DNA of 64,000 bases from contig NC_063053.1 of NCBI RefSeq assembly GCF_018812025.1, positions 10,371,623 to 10,435,622 of the forward strand. Reading direction: 5' to 3'. The position numbers were made by a program, and so were the translations under genes. The notes below the pieces were generated by a model. It made no database searches. It was not told the origin of the DNA and saw nothing but the letters and a program-made list of their open reading frames with translations. The number at the start of each line of letters is the position of its first letter. Position 1 is the first letter of the stretch. Shown in pieces: positions 1-12,489 of the stretch. This DNA comes from Megalobrama amblycephala. Taxonomy: Eukaryota > Chordata > Actinopteri > Cypriniformes > Xenocyprididae.

Positions 1-2985
1 CTGAAGAAAAGCTACTTTTAGAGTTAGGACCCCAACTAAAGCAAGTGCCAACTAAAGCCAGTGCTTTTTCCATATAAATCCAACTTGGTTTATATCAGGC
101 TCAATGGGCTCACAACGCTCGGTAGAAACATTCTCTGTCAACTCAGGTTTAATCCAGAGTTTTGAGATTAACTCTGAATCGTGTGCACCTGAAAGTGACA
201 CATGCGGCAAACAGCCAGCGTCCGTTTCTCGCGAGAGAATACATATAAGCTTAAGCTATTATATTTATTTTAATTTAAAAGCAATGTTTAATAATTATAT
301 GAATTATACATAATTATAATAAATAATTAGCAGCAAAAGATGAGCAATCTAAAGCTAAAATGTTTTCACTAACATTTAATTTGGAGCGAGAGATACAGGG
401 GGAGTGGCTTGCATCAGAGAGGCTACAGGTCACTTTAGTCACAGCTGATTGGTCCAGTTTGGGTTTGTTTGCGATCTCTAACTAACTAATAAAACCTGCC
501 CTGGAGCAGGTTAGCCGTGTAGTGTAAGTTACCATAGCAATGAAACCCGCTAAAAACCAATCCACCTTCATAAACCCCAAAAAACTGAGTTTGCTCAAAC
601 TAATCTTGAACTTACCTGAGTAGAAACTGAAACTGGCTTTGTGCAATAGGCCACAGGTTTGTTTAAAGTGAAGATGCTGAGATCTAGAGATATCTGTTAG
701 TGTTTAATGTTCTGTTTCTGTTTTGAGTTTTGTGAAGCTACCATTGTGCTGGAGAGTAGAGCCTGTGCTTCAGTCAATGATGAGCTGAAAAACATTGATT
801 TTATTATGCTGCATGTTGTTTTATTTAAAGGCAGTAATTGTGTAGTTGCTGCTGCAATAATACAGTAATTACATTAGCTAATGCATGTGCTGTTGTCAGC
901 TAATGATTTACTGTAAGAGATCTGCATTTTACAGAAAATGTTTAATAATAATAATTCAGGAAATACCTGTAAAGTGCATTTTTGTAAGACAGTAAAAAAA
1001 AAATAGAATTTTTTTATATTCATTTTATAGTTTTTGTTTGAACAGTTGGTTTTGTTAGTCAATTTAGCTCTAATTTTCGATTAAATTTTTTAACAAGGTT
1101 AGCATGGATGTTCTAAAAACGTTCTGGGAACATCACATTTGAGAACGTCGTTCTGTGAAGGTCCGCCAAATAACATCCCCCAACCCTTTAAAAGAACTCC
1201 AAATTATGACCATCTCAGAATGTACTGGGAACCTTACTAGGCAACGTCCTTAACACCAGTGGGGACGTTCTGAGAACGTAAAATTTCTAGCGGGGAGAGC
1301 ATTACATGTAACATACATTACGTAATAACGGTACTTTTTTGATGCAACTGCAAATTACATTCTAATAACGCAAATACATGTATTTACAGCCATAAAAATT
1401 ACTACAGATGAAGTATTTTGAAGAACAACAGTCGTAGTAATAGTATGAATTAGCTGAAATATAGCTAGTGATGCAGATGATTAGAAAACTAATTTCCTCC
1501 CAATCCAAAATCAATACTTGGAAATTTTAACAATGATATGACTCCTTAGATGTTACTTGTTGTTACAAAATGTTTATACCTGCAAGAGTCTCCTAGAAGG
1601 AATGGATGGATATTCTGGAGCAACTTGGCATTTTTGACTGGCCTTCAGCCATTTTTGTTTGGAGAATACAAATTCCACATACAACGGATTGCCACTTAGT
1701 GGCAGTGTACAGGATGATGCACTAGTGTCCTGTAGTTGTGATGTGCACTATGATATCAAAACCTGTGCATATGCAAGAAAATGGCTTTTTTTGTGACCTC
1801 TATGAGTGAAATAGTTAAGACTGATTTACTTAAGGAAGCAAAATTACTTTGAAAAAAACGATCAAAATTAAATATTTTTGTCTAAAAAATTCAAATGGAA
1901 AACAAGATATTTTTCTTACTCCACTGGCAGATATTTTTTCTTGTTTTCAGCAACTTAATTCTGATTATTATTATTATTTTTTTTTTTTCAGAAAATAAGA
2001 CTAATATCATGTAATTTAGCATCTCAAAAAAAAAAATAATTTAAGAATATTTACATATTTGTACTGGAAAACAAGACAAAAAGAATGAGAAAGAACATTA
2101 TTATTAACATTATTATTATTATTATTATTTTGCAGTGGTTCTAGGCTATGTAGAACGTAGACAGCAAAGCAGCTCACTATGTTTGCAACAGAGCTTGCGT
2201 GTTTGTTTATTACATTACATCAGCATGTAGCCATTTATTCACACCCTCATTGGTATGCATAAAGGGCCGAGGAGGACACTGGGGGCTCAAAACCGTTGTG
2301 ACATCACTATATGGAAGTGCTTTGAAGGGGATAAGGGCATAGGGACGACCAGAGAGGACAATGTTAGTATTATTATATCCACTGGACCTGTATCTACTGC
2401 ATTCAAGATTCAAGGCAAGACAAGATAAGCATCACTTTCCTCTTACGCGCTGGTTTACAGTCCGAGACCTCCGCCTCACACTGATCAAAGCAAACGGCTG
2501 AGATACTGGACCCTCACGGCACTGCAGCATGACATTTTCCCTCAGCCAACATCACACATACGTCACGTACGTACAATACGGTGTTTTAGTAAACATCCTT
2601 ATCGAAAACTCACAGATCATGTATATAGTTCAAAGTCTTGGGCAGCAATCTTATATTTGTAACAAGTATTTGATTTTGATTTTGTTTAACATGACACTCT
2701 GATGTTTCACTCTGTGCAATTTCGTGAAATCTGTCAATAACACACCCTCGTCATATTTCACCCCAAAATGAAAAGGTCTCCTACCCATTACTGTAATGCA
2801 ATAAATAAATAAATGTATATATTTTGATTTAAATTTACAAAATCATTTTTAAAACAGTTTTAAAATATTTAAAATATTTTTTTAAATATTTTATCTAATG
2901 AAAATCACCATTAGGAATCATGAGATTTATGATAATTTTTTTTTTTGGAATTTTTGTTTTGTTTTTACTTATGTTTTACTTGGTA

Positions 2986-2990
<5 letters not shown>
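1..2990. other. Intergenic DNA upstream of dact2, no gene seen
   Basis: AT-rich sequence with only short, unsupported open frames. About 1085-1290 carries several GAACGTT/AACGTTC-type words like those of the element at 48.6-49.0 kb, so it is probably a remnant of that dispersed family. About 490-560 shares the words CCTG..GGAGCAGGTTA with the element at 24.6-25.3 kb. A 67-codon minus-strand frame at 2210-2413 has fairly complex sequence but no recognisable domain or splice context. Confidence 0.6.

Positions 2991-2992
<2 letters not shown>

Positions 2993-3066
<74 letters not shown>
2993..3066. repeat. (TA)n(TG)n microsatellite
   Basis: An uninterrupted TA run passes directly into a GT run. 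It is a compound dinucleotide repeat. Confidence 0.97.
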
Positions 3067-3769
3067 ACACATAAATATAATTTAAACTAAGTCAAATAAA
3101 AGTAAAATACCCAGAGAAAAGTAAACAAGAAAATTAAACCAATATCTTTTCCACTTTAGGGTTAGGTGTGCCTTTGTTTTTGTAATATTCACACAGGGGC
3201 CAAATACTGCACTTACTGCTTGGGTTATAGCGCCACCTGCTGGTAACTGCACACCTCTTCTTCGTAACACAGTACAGTGTCTCCCTGTGGTAAGTTTATT
3301 TAAATCACAATAGCAGTCACTGTCTGACACAAGACATCTCTGGGTCATGTTATAGCCACAATAAACTAACTAAATGAGAAAATTATATTTTACATAATTA
3401 AAAATTAAGCCTGTATTTTGTTATTTTCAATTATGATTCTCATTAGAATTAGATAACTGTAAAAAAAAAAAAAAAAATTATTTTAATGCAAAATATAATT
3501 CATTCTTTCTTTCTTTCTTTCTTCTGATTTTGTGGCCCGGACAGGATTTACGAGATTCATTTCTTTTAGAAGGATGACTCTAAAACCTAATCAAACCATC
3601 TCACATTTTATAACATAGATAAAACATTGTATTTAAGCTAATCTTGATCAGATTTGGCATCCTCTGTCTTACTCATGAGGTCTGTTTGTTGTATTTGTTT
3701 TTGTATCTCTCCCTGTATCTCACTTCCTCTCCCTCATCCTGTGGCTGACAGAGGTAAACTTATCCAAGC

Positions 3770-3875
3770 TGTAGGGGAAAGACAGTGTGGTACAGTCTTT
3801 ACCTCACAGCGCCACTACCAGCGATGAGGGCTCGAACCCTGATGCTATCTGATGCCCTGTTCTCATCAACACACG
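3770..3875 (+). repeat. Possible tRNA-derived SINE remnant
   Basis: GGCTCGAACCC resembles a pol III B box (GGTTCGAnnCC). It sits downstream of CCTCACAGCGCCAC, a word similar to the head of tRNA-derived fish SINEs. No full A box and no clear tail can be seen, so this is a tentative call on a decayed copy. Confidence 0.35.
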
Positions 3876-4337
3876 TTTCCTGTGTAGGCCTACATCACAG
3901 AAAATGCACATGGATTCCAGATACTCTCAGCGTAATTAACTCTGTTTGATGCGTAGCATGTTTAACATTTAAAAAATATACTATTTCAAAAGATAAATAT
4001 TATTGTCTTATTTATTTATTTTTTATATCTAAGAAACATTAACCAAACTAGACATGCACCATGTTATGCCTAAATGTCCAAAACCACGATATTAGCATGG
4101 CAATTTTGGGTACTCTTTGTTAGTGTTAAAATGTTTACATTGTACTTGTGTTGATCATAATATAATTTTGAGGTTTTCAGGTTTTCTGTAAGTCAGTCAT
4201 TGTACGCGTGAGGGCGCTAGTGGCTAATTGTTCAAGCGAATTTTTATTGTGCATTTACGTGGATAAAAGTAGGCTATAAAGCATACAGTATATAAATGGT
4301 ATACAGTTTAATGCGGATTAAAATATAACAATTTATG

Positions 4338-4535
4338 GCCTGGTTTCACAGACAGGGCTTAGATTAAGTCAGGAGTAGGCCTTAGTTCAATTAGGACATT
4401 TAAGTAGCTTTTATAAATGTGCCTTAGAAAAAACATTACTGATGTGCATCTTGACACAAAAATATTTTAAGATGTCAGTGCAAGTTGCTTTCAGTTAAAA
4501 AGGCTCAAACACTAGGCTTAAGCCTTGGCAGTGTC
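4338..4535. mobile_element. Truncated MITE-like element beginning CCTGGTTTCACAGACAGGG
   Basis: The left end CCTGGTTTCACAGACAGGGC and the internal text match a short DNA-transposon family I recognise as dispersed in cyprinids. Full copies end with the inverted form of that sequence. Here the right end stops near GGCTTAAGCC and the terminal inverted repeat is missing, so the copy is truncated. It lies about 110 bp upstream of the dact2 CpG promoter. Confidence 0.5.
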
Positions 4536-4639
4536 ACACTCACTTTTTGGTTTCTTGATTTACTGCTTCCGAGCGTTTGATCACGTAACCTCATTAAGAT
4601 TAATGTCCCAGATATTTACCAAAGAAGGATTGGCAAATT

Positions 4640-4881
4640 CACTGACCAGCCTAAGTCATTGTCCGCCAATCAGCCAACGAGGGGCGGGGTTTTCCGCGGT
4701 CAGCGCGGAGGTGGGCGGGGTTGCTTTGTACGCCGCCCCGTACAGGTACTGTACACTCGTGCGCTTCGTCCAAACACAGGAGTTGTTTCACACTGAAACG
4801 CACATTGGACAAGACCAGTCACATAGCGGATCTCATTGTTTCCCTCGCTTCCCTGGATATGTCTAAACAGCACGTCTGATA
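4640..4881 (+). promoter_or_regulatory. dact2: dact2 CpG-rich promoter and 5' UTR
   Basis: This local GC/CpG-rich patch in otherwise AT-rich DNA lies immediately before the first dact2 coding exon. It has a CCAAT box at 4666-4670 and two GC boxes (GGGGCGGGG at 4681-4689, GGGCGGGG at 4713-4720). No TATA box is evident, which fits a CpG-island promoter. The transcription start is not fixed by the sequence; somewhere near 4720-4800 is my guess. Confidence 0.65.
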
Positions 4882-5136
4882 ATGTTGGGGAGAAAAATAC
4901 CTGGATCAGGTGTGCTGAGCGCAGCTGCAGGAATGGACCGGGGAAGGACAGGAGAGAGGCTGCACGCAGCGCTGGCCGGACTGCAGGAGCTGCATTTCCT
5001 CCGGGACAAACAGAGTGCCATGGTGCACTGGGCTCTGACCCTGAACAGAGAGGAGTCTGATAGATCAAATCATGAGAACGTGAGCACAGAAGAGCTGAGA
5101 CTGGAGGCAACACTTACTCTGCTAAAACAACAGCTG
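4882..5136 (+). CDS. dact2: dact2 coding exon 1
   Basis: Residues 1-85; it ends at CAGCTG|GTGAGA in phase 0. It holds the conserved N-terminal block around [20 protein letters not shown] and the start of the zipper. Two in-frame starts exist. ATG 4882 has a mediocre context, while ATG 4933 (Met18) has G at -3 and G at +4. The 17-residue extension is similar in length and position to that of mammalian DACT2, so I kept the first ATG. Confidence 0.9.
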
Positions 5137-8100
5137 GTGAGACATCATATTATTACAGACATACACACACAAAAAGTGCCAATAAGTTTTTTGTTTTTTT
5201 TTTGCTAACAGGCAATTGTGGGGAATAAAAATGTAAAAGTATAAGTGCATATTTATTTTTACTTTTCATTCAATTAATATTAATAATAAAAAAAAATCAC
5301 CCAGTTACTTTTTCAAAATTGGGCTTTGTGTTTTCCAGCTGGCTCACAATTGTGAATATTGACATGTTCATATGTGAGCAATCTTATTAATATGAATTAA
5401 TATTATATGCATCATATAGTATCTGTATAATGCTTTTACAACTTTTGTTTGGCTTTTATGGAGCATTGACAATGACATCATCTTAGAGAAGCACACTGGA
5501 TTAAACAGCTTTAGTCATATGACTATTTACACAAGCCAAGTAAAAAATGTTCACGTCATCACATTTATAGCTGACAAAATCATGTAAAATACATTAACTG
5601 ATGTGATCATTTTGAATAAATAGATAGATCTACCAGATGTTTTAGTCAGTTCTTTTACATTATTTTGTGGATTTTCCAAGAGCAAACGAGAATCTTTGCA
5701 TAAAACCTACATTCTAATGTGCTCTTACTGTAGGGGGGGGGGGGGGGGGGTTTGTTGGTGTATTTTGTGCATGGTTTGGCTGTGCTCTTGATGACTGAAT
5801 CACAGGCTCAGCTGGGGGTCATAGTGAGGGGTCATAAATCAAGGGCTCTGAGGGGGGCCAGTCCGTTTCTGATGATTAACCCAATTTAATGAGAATGGCA
5901 ACAGAGGAACTGTGGCCCGGTCGGCGACACAGATTTGACCCCACAGCCGATGCATGTTTGAACCTTTTGGACTTTTGTTGAACCCTTCTAATACTCAATG
6001 GTCAAAGTGACTCTGGTCTATAGACATATAAGAGACTGGCAGTAGTGCTCTTATATCATTTAAATCAATCGCAAAATGGCATCTTTTTTCCAAAGCACAA
6101 GGAAATTGAGCAGTTGATATCATCTGCAATAAGTGCTCTGCCAATGTGGATGTATGTGTGCACTAAGATTGAGATATGCTGTTTGTAAATCCACTTCCTA
6201 AAATGAACTGAAAACTAAACAAAATAGCAGTTAATTTGATTTCAAGGAATTCATAGAAATATTTATTGTGAATTACATTGTTCCATTGTTGCTCATTGTG
6301 CACTCTCTAATAAGAAGTCAAAATGTCTAGGAACCCTGAGAAAACATCTGGCAGATCTACCTTCATATTTATCCAAATATCAGTTCCCAGGTTTCTTCAG
6401 TTAAGAAAACCATTCGTTATAATATTAAAGGTATTATCACTAAGGATTTTCTTTATTTGAGTGGTTTGTTGCAACCGGTTGCATTATCCACACAACCATA
6501 GTTTACAGTGATATCCTCAGATAAAATTGGATTAGTGTTCCTCATTGTTCTCTTTCACTAACTGGCAAGCGCAAAGACGATAGATTAAAGTATTGCTTTG
6601 TCAGAGTTTGGCACAGGTGTGACTCTTTACTTTGCAAAGCTGGTTTACAGTCAACCATTATACAGTAGATGTTCTGTATTTGGCATGTCATTTCCTTTTG
6701 GACCTATCTATACATTTGGTTTACACAATAGTTTGTGCTCCTCTGCAGGAGAGAGTTTAGTAATCTTACAGCACTTCCCCCAGGCTACCCTTTATCCTTG
6801 CCTAGTTAATAGTCAACCGCTCTCCTTCTTTATTTGCTTCCTCCTCCTGTTTTTTTCTCCTCTTGTCTACATCGTATAACAGCAGGAGTCATATCAGCCA
6901 TTAAATGTCTGGAAGCATCCAGTTTTCAATGTTCTTCTGTGGTTAGTTTGGAATGAGAATGAATAGAAGCTTAACAAAGAACGCTTTAGATAATTCTGTT
7001 GTGCTCGATTGACTAGTATTTGTTACATGATTAAATATTGAATTTATATACAAATCTGCTTATTTGGTTCATAGATGTACTAAGATTGCATGATGCATCA
7101 GATACCTTGTATGTAATATTGTATATGTGATGTATTTGCAGTTGCAATCAGGATGCAGTTGCAGCAGTTGTGCATGCTTGCTAACATGTGGAGACTGATA
7201 TATGTGAATGTATGTTATACCTGCAGACACGTTTACGCAGACAGGATGTGGGATTGAAGACTCATCTCCAGCAGCTAGATCAGCAGATCAATGAGCTGAA
7301 ACTGGATGTGTCTAAAGCATCCACTGAACACCTAGAGAGTGACAGCAGACCAAGCTCAGGTGACTAAACATAGATTACATACTTCATTTTTCATTTAAAG
7401 GTGCCCTAGAATCAAAAATTGAATTTACCTTGGCATAGTTGAATAACAAGAGTTCAGTACATGGAAATGACATACAGTGAGTCTCAAACACCATTGTTTC
7501 CTCCTTCTTGTGTAAATCTAATTTGTTTAAAAGACCGCAGAAGAACAGGCAAATCTCAACATAACACCGACTGTTATGTAACAGTCGGGATCATTAATAT
7601 GTACGCCCCCAATATTTGCATATGCCAGCCCATGTTCAAGGCATTACACAAGGGCAGCCAGTATTAACGTCTGGATCTGTGCACAGCTGAATCATCAGAC
7701 TAGGTAAGCAAGCAAAATGGCAGATGGAGCGATAATAACTGACATGATCCATGATTACATGATATTTTTAGTGATATTTGTAAACTGTCTTTATAAATGT
7801 TTCGTTAGCATGTTGCTAATGTACTGTTAAATGTGGTTAAAGTTACCATCGTTTCTTACTGTATTCACGGAGACAAGAGAGCCATCGCTATTTTCATTTT
7901 TAAACACTTGCAGTCTGTATAATGCATAAACACAACTTCATTCTTTATAAATCTCTCCAACAGTGTGTAATGTTAGCTTTAGCCACGGAGCACAGCCTCA
8001 AACTCATTCAGAATCAAATGTAAACATCCAAATAAATACTATACTCACATGATCCGACGCATACATGCAGTATGCATGACAAACATTTTGTAAAGATCCA

Positions 8101-10899
8101 TTTGAGGGTTATGTTAGCTGTGTGAACTTTGTAAATGCACTGTATTATAGTCCAGAGCTCGGGGGGCAGGGAGTGCGTGATTTAAAGGGGCCGCAGCCTG
8201 AATCGGTGCATAGTTAATGATGCCCCAAAATAGGCAGTTAAAAAAATTATTTAAAAAAAAATCTATGGGGTATTTTGAGCTGAAACTTCACAGACACATT
8301 CAGGGGACACTTTAGACTTATATTACATCTTGTAAAAACTGGTTCTAGGGCACCTTTAAAGATGAAGAGTCAGTGTAATTTCTGCTCTGTTTATGACACC
8401 AAACAGAAATGTAAACTGATTGTTTGAATGGCCTGAATGAGCTGGACATACTAATATTGAAAAATGACATGCTTCTCCTTTTAAAGACTTAAAGTTTACA
8501 CCAGCTTCCAACGTTTTATTTCAAATCTAAAGGATAACATTAAGCATTTTTGTACAGAAATTAACTCTGCATCACATCTAACAGTGCTAATTTCTACTTC
8601 CAGGGTTCTATGAGCTCAGTGATGGAGGTTCAGGCTCACTGTCCAACTCTTGCACCTCTGTCTACAGCGAGAGTCTCTCCTCCTCATCTCAAACCAGTCT
8701 GCTTCCACTTCTCTCTAACTCATATGTGCCACATGGCCGTAATGGTTCCAGACAGACCGGCGTGTCACGCCGTTGTTCTGCTGATGAGAGCACTGGCCAG
8801 TCTGATACACCACGTTCAGGAGTGAAGCTCGGTAGCAGTTGTATCCGAACAGCAACTGCTCGAGCAGAAAAGGCGAGACAAAGACCAGTTTCCACAGGTG
8901 AGCATAAAAAAATGTGTTTTTAGGTCAAGTTTGTGCAAAGTACTATGGCATGTATTATCAGAATATATTGTCTCTTGTTGTTGTCACTACCAGTCATATA
9001 ACCAGCTTAACTTCTTAAATGTAAAGTACATCATCTTGATGCTGTTTTTCTTGGGTTCTTCTTTTAGGGGACCTCGACCGAATGATCGCACCTGGTTTTG
9101 GCTCCTTTAAATCCACTGATGTGAAGAGCTCCAAACCCTGTGCTAGCCCCCAAAACCCCTCAGTAGACCCCAAATACCAGAGTAACCTGGTGTCTAGCAA
9201 TGGGACAGAGGTGTACTGTTACCCCAGTCCACTGCATGCTGTGGCCTTACAAAGCCCCATCTTCAGCTGCACCGGTGATCAGGGAAGTCCAGTAGCACTT
9301 GATGGAACACCTGAAGTGGGTCTTGAAGAGGAAACCCAAAACCCAAACGAAGGGTTCACAAACTCCAGATCTGCCGGATACATCAATAAGCTACTACAGA
9401 GAAGCTCTAGTAAGATAAGCCTGTTAAACAGCATAAGAAGAAATGATACTGGTAGCAGCACACAGGAGCAAAGACCCAGATCTCAGGAAATGATCTACAG
9501 ACAACTGAGCGTTCCTCAGCTGCTGGGATCCCTTCAACAAATAACAATGCCCTTAGAAAATGCACTGGAGACTGGAAAAACATCTTCAGCACTAAACAGC
9601 AATCAGCAGCAGAGGACTGCACCTGGTTTGGAACCCAATTTCAAAGCAATTGAGGTCCAGACAGTGTGCCATGGCACACACCCAGCACCCATGGATCTCC
9701 AAAACAATGACTTTCCCATAAGGAATGCCACAGGCAAGGCTGGTGCCGAGTCTAACATTGGACATTCAGAAAAGGGGAGTGGACATTTTTCCAAGGAGTC
9801 ATCTATGGTCCTAAAGCCAGTAGAGAGGAGATCAAGTTTTACCTTCAAAAGAGAGGACGGGAGAGCTTCTCTTGGTGATAAGGGTGGTCCACCTCCATCA
9901 GAGTTTGTCCATGCACAGTTTGTTCCTGCAGGGTCTCAGAGGGTGAAAGTGCGTCAGGCAGACAAGAAAACTAAATCTGTGAAACTGAGAAAGAAGAGCT
10001 CTGAAAAATCTTCAAAGAAACAGCAGCAAAAACACTTGTCTCGAGAGTTCTGCACCAAAACCCGAGCTGACTTGAAGCAGTCCAGCTCATGCAAAGGGAA
10101 AGTGACAAATCTGGAAGAGTCCCAGATACATTCTTGCTCAGATTGCAGTTGTAATGGACATTTCAACTCACACTGCACTCACCTTCAACAGAGCCAAACC
10201 TCCAAGTCCTCAAAATCCCGTAAAGCCCCTGAATCTGCGCACCTTCCTCTGGATCAAGCCAAAAAGAAACAGAGTTCTCGGAAATGGCCTTCCGCCTCTG
10301 AGATCCCATTGCCCCCAACTCTCCACACCCACAGATCCAAAGAAATATTGAACTCTCGAAAGGTGTCCATGGTAAGGAGTGTTAGTGCCAGACCTCGCTC
10401 AGGTCAATGGGGCTGTCCTCCACGAGCCCTTCCTCACTCACTCTCCACCTCCTCTTACTTCAGTTACTTAGAATCTAGATATCCGGCAGCGCCAATCTCT
10501 AGCCGCTACACTCCCCGTTGTGAGTCAGAGTTTTCTGAGTATTCTGCAGAATGTGCGTCGCTCTTTCACTCTACTATTGCAGCAAGCAGTGATGGAGAGA
10601 TGAGTGACTACACCACAAACCGTTTTGGGGACAGCGAGTCCAGTCAGGGCTCTCAGACAGCCTCAGACTCGGACAGCAGTCTCTCGCTGGATGAGGAGGA
10701 CCTGTTGGAGGAAGAAGAGGAAGATGAAGGTGGATTAGTCTGGGCTCAGGCTGCGATGGGGACCACGGCAGCAGGCTTTTCTCTTCAGCAACACCATCGC
10801 TCAGAACCAGCGGCCTGCCGCATCAAAGCTTCCAGAGCACTGAAGAAGAAGATCCGCCGCTTTCAGCCAGCGTCACTCAAGGTTATGACTTTGGTGTAG
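4882..10899 (+). CDS. dact2: dact2: Dapper homolog 2, Dishevelled-binding Wnt/TGF-beta modulator (four coding exons)
   Basis: Coding exons 4882-5136, 7227-7359, 8604-8897 and 9068-10899 join in frame (phases 0, 1, 1) to 837 residues. Family hallmarks are visible. A leucine-rich coiled coil spans about residues 71-115, followed by the block DSRPSSGFYE..SDGGS (about 125-140). Next come PVSTGDLDR around 224-232, [13 protein letters not shown] at 279-291 and GYINKLLQ near 331-338. A Lys-rich basic stretch lies at 527-549, then [14 protein letters not shown] at 740-753, an acidic run at 769-781, and a basic C-terminal tail ending in the PDZ ligand MTLV. Family knowledge: Dapper proteins dimerise through the zipper, bind the Dishevelled PDZ domain through the tail, and tune Wnt/PCP; Dact2 also promotes turnover of Nodal/TGF-beta receptors. 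The blocks match DACT2 better than DACT1 or DACT3. No frame breaks are seen. Confidence 0.95.
5137..7226 (+). other. dact2: dact2 intron 1
   Basis: GT donor at 5137 and AG acceptor at 7225-7226 (ACCTGCAG). It contains an 18-G homopolymer at 5733-5750. Otherwise it is unremarkable AT-rich DNA with no coding frame of note. Confidence 0.85.
5733..5750 (+). repeat. Poly-G tract, 18 bp
   Basis: Uninterrupted G18 in intron 1 of dact2. It could form G-quadruplex structure or simply be slippage-prone. The length may be uncertain from sequencing error. Confidence 0.95.
7227..7359 (+). CDS. dact2: dact2 coding exon 2
   Basis: 133 nt between TATACCTGCAG and CTCAG|GTGACT; it enters in phase 0 and leaves in phase 1. 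It encodes the second half of the leucine zipper ([20 protein letters not shown] and on) and the conserved DSRPSS that continues into exon 3. Confidence 0.93.
7399..8355. mobile_element. TTAA-flanked non-autonomous DNA transposon in dact2 intron 2
   Basis: Terminal inverted repeats AGGTGCCCTAGAA and TTCTAGGGCACCT are bounded on both sides by TTAA (7395-7398 and 8356-8359). No transposase frame exists inside. TTAA duplications are typical of the piggyBac and Kolobok superfamilies; which one applies here is inference. Confidence 0.85.
8604..8897 (+). CDS. dact2: dact2 coding exon 3
   Basis: 294 nt between TTCTACTTCCAG and CCACAG|GTGAGC, phase 1 in and out. It starts with the split glycine of SSGFYE and encodes a Ser-rich stretch ending in ARQRPVSTG, the conserved Dapper motif that continues as DLDR in exon 4. 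Confidence 0.93.
9068..10899 (+). CDS. dact2: dact2 coding exon 4 (terminal, large)
   Basis: 1832 nt after acceptor TCTTCTTTTAG. It encodes about 610 residues, roughly 70 percent of the protein, including the [13 protein letters not shown] block, the basic region, the acidic run and the MTLV tail before TAG at 10897-10899. A single large last exon is usual for Dapper genes. Confidence 0.95.
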
Positions 10900-11400
10900 C
10901 TTCACTAAGGCTTCAGGTAGATCTTGTCAAGTAAACCTTTAGCCTTCACCTGAAATTTGGGACTCACATGGAGCCCCCTTTTTCTTTTTTCTTTTTTTAC
11001 CAAACTTAAAACTGGTCATGGTTCACTTGTACCAGTAATCAAAACAACCTGTAACTCTTATGAGTATTTGGTGGTTTTAAATCCAAAAATGTCACATGCT
11101 GTAATGGCCACAACTGATCACTGAGCTCCAGCTAACTTTACCCAAAACATGACTGTGACAAAAGTTTCATTGAAATGGCAACTCACTGTTCAACTCACCA
11201 TCACAAGACTTGAGCGATTCCATCATATTTTGTGCTAAAAATGGACTTCTCAACAACAGCAACATCCTCTGTTGATATGTATAGAAACTGTACACTGTAA
11301 ATAAGGTCTTTGAATATCTTGCAATCAAATGTGAAAACTGCTTTTGGTACAAAACTGTACTTCATGTAATTCAATAAAAATCTGTTGCTTTTTCACGTTA
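10900..11400 (+). terminator. dact2: dact2 3' UTR with poly(A) signal
   Basis: Non-coding sequence after the stop, with a canonical AATAAA at 11373-11378 (TTCAATAAAAAT). A second AATAAA-containing stretch lies near 11430. Cleavage probably occurs about 11390-11400, giving a 3' UTR of about 0.5 kb. Confidence 0.75.
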
Positions 11401-11439
11401 ATTTCAGCTATGCATCTTATTTTTCTCTCAAAATAAATA

Positions 11440-12384
11440 TTAATTAACTGAGTTTCCTTTTACTTTCTTATACATGTTGTCCATTTTAAAATTATAGCAC
11501 AAGTAAAACATAGGAACAGAACTTTCAGCATTAAGTGGTCATACCATAAGAATTCAAGAGCCCATTGTCCCACCTCAATGTCTGCTTGTATCTGTGCAGG
11601 CTTTTTATCCATGCAAGATCGGATCCATATACACCAGACAGGAGAAAAAAAAACAACTTTAAAGCAACAAGCAATGAAAGATGAGCATTAAAACTAAGAG
11701 AAGAATAGATGACAGACATCAAAGAGTGGACAAAATCTCAAAATCTCATTCTTTTACTCTGTCTTAGAATCTCTATTAAAATTCCTGTAGTGTCAGAGGT
11801 TGGAATGAGGTTTTGGTTTCTTAATAGATTCAACGCAGGTGAAGACCAGATGTTTCTTGGCCCCCTGGATGCGTTTTATCTTTGCTAGTCTGGGTTGAAA
11901 GGAGATTAACTTTCTAACAGACTCTAGAATTTCATCAACTTTTACTTACAATTTACTGCACTGCTTGGTCTTATCACCATGGCAATGCACACACACCCCT
12001 TCATCACAATTGACCATGTATTTTAAGGCTGTTTCTAGCTCTGGAAAGTGGATTTATATAAGAAACATAATTTACAACCGCTGTTAAGCGAGCACTGTTT
12101 TGAAATTCCTCAATTTCTTGCAATTGGCATTCTTTGTTGCATTTATTTGCACACTAAATTGTCTCCATTGTATATTTTCATTTCTGCATCTATTTAACCA
12201 TAAACAGCCCACTAGATGCAGCTTAATGTGTAATGTTTATTTTCTAGGGGACAGCCAAGAGGAAAAAGTTTGTTAACAGATCAACTTTAATCAAGTTGAA
12301 CTATTAACTTATGGCTCAAAATACTGAAACATTAATGATAGTTCTAGCTAAAGTTTTATTTTAAGATAACACTACACTTGAGTT
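11440..12384. other. Intergenic, nothing recognised
   Basis: AT-rich DNA downstream of dact2. No coding frame, repeat unit or RNA gene could be supported. Confidence 0.5.
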
Positions 12385-12394
12385 GTTTCAACTG

Positions 12395-12480
12395 AAATTT
12401 GGGTCAAATATGGACAAACCCAAACATTGGATTAAATTATTATCCCAACATTTGGGTTTGTCCATATTTGACCCAAATTT
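12395..12480. repeat. Perfect 30-bp inverted repeat (hairpin)
   Basis: The arms at 12395-12424 and 12451-12480 are exact reverse complements (they begin AAATTTGGGTCAAATATGG) around a 26-bp loop. Weaker pairing extends about 10 bp outward. It looks like a small MITE or the core of one. Confidence 0.9.
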
Positions 12481-12489
12481 TGGTTGATA

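Noticed and set aside
4700..5113. 137-codon minus-strand frame over the dact2 promoter and exon 1
   Set aside because: Antisense shadow of a GC-rich coding exon; no recognisable domain.
9279..10351. Several 60-81-codon frames, on the minus strand and in another + frame, over dact2 exon 4
   Set aside because: Shadows of the real frame, which matches Dapper blocks throughout.
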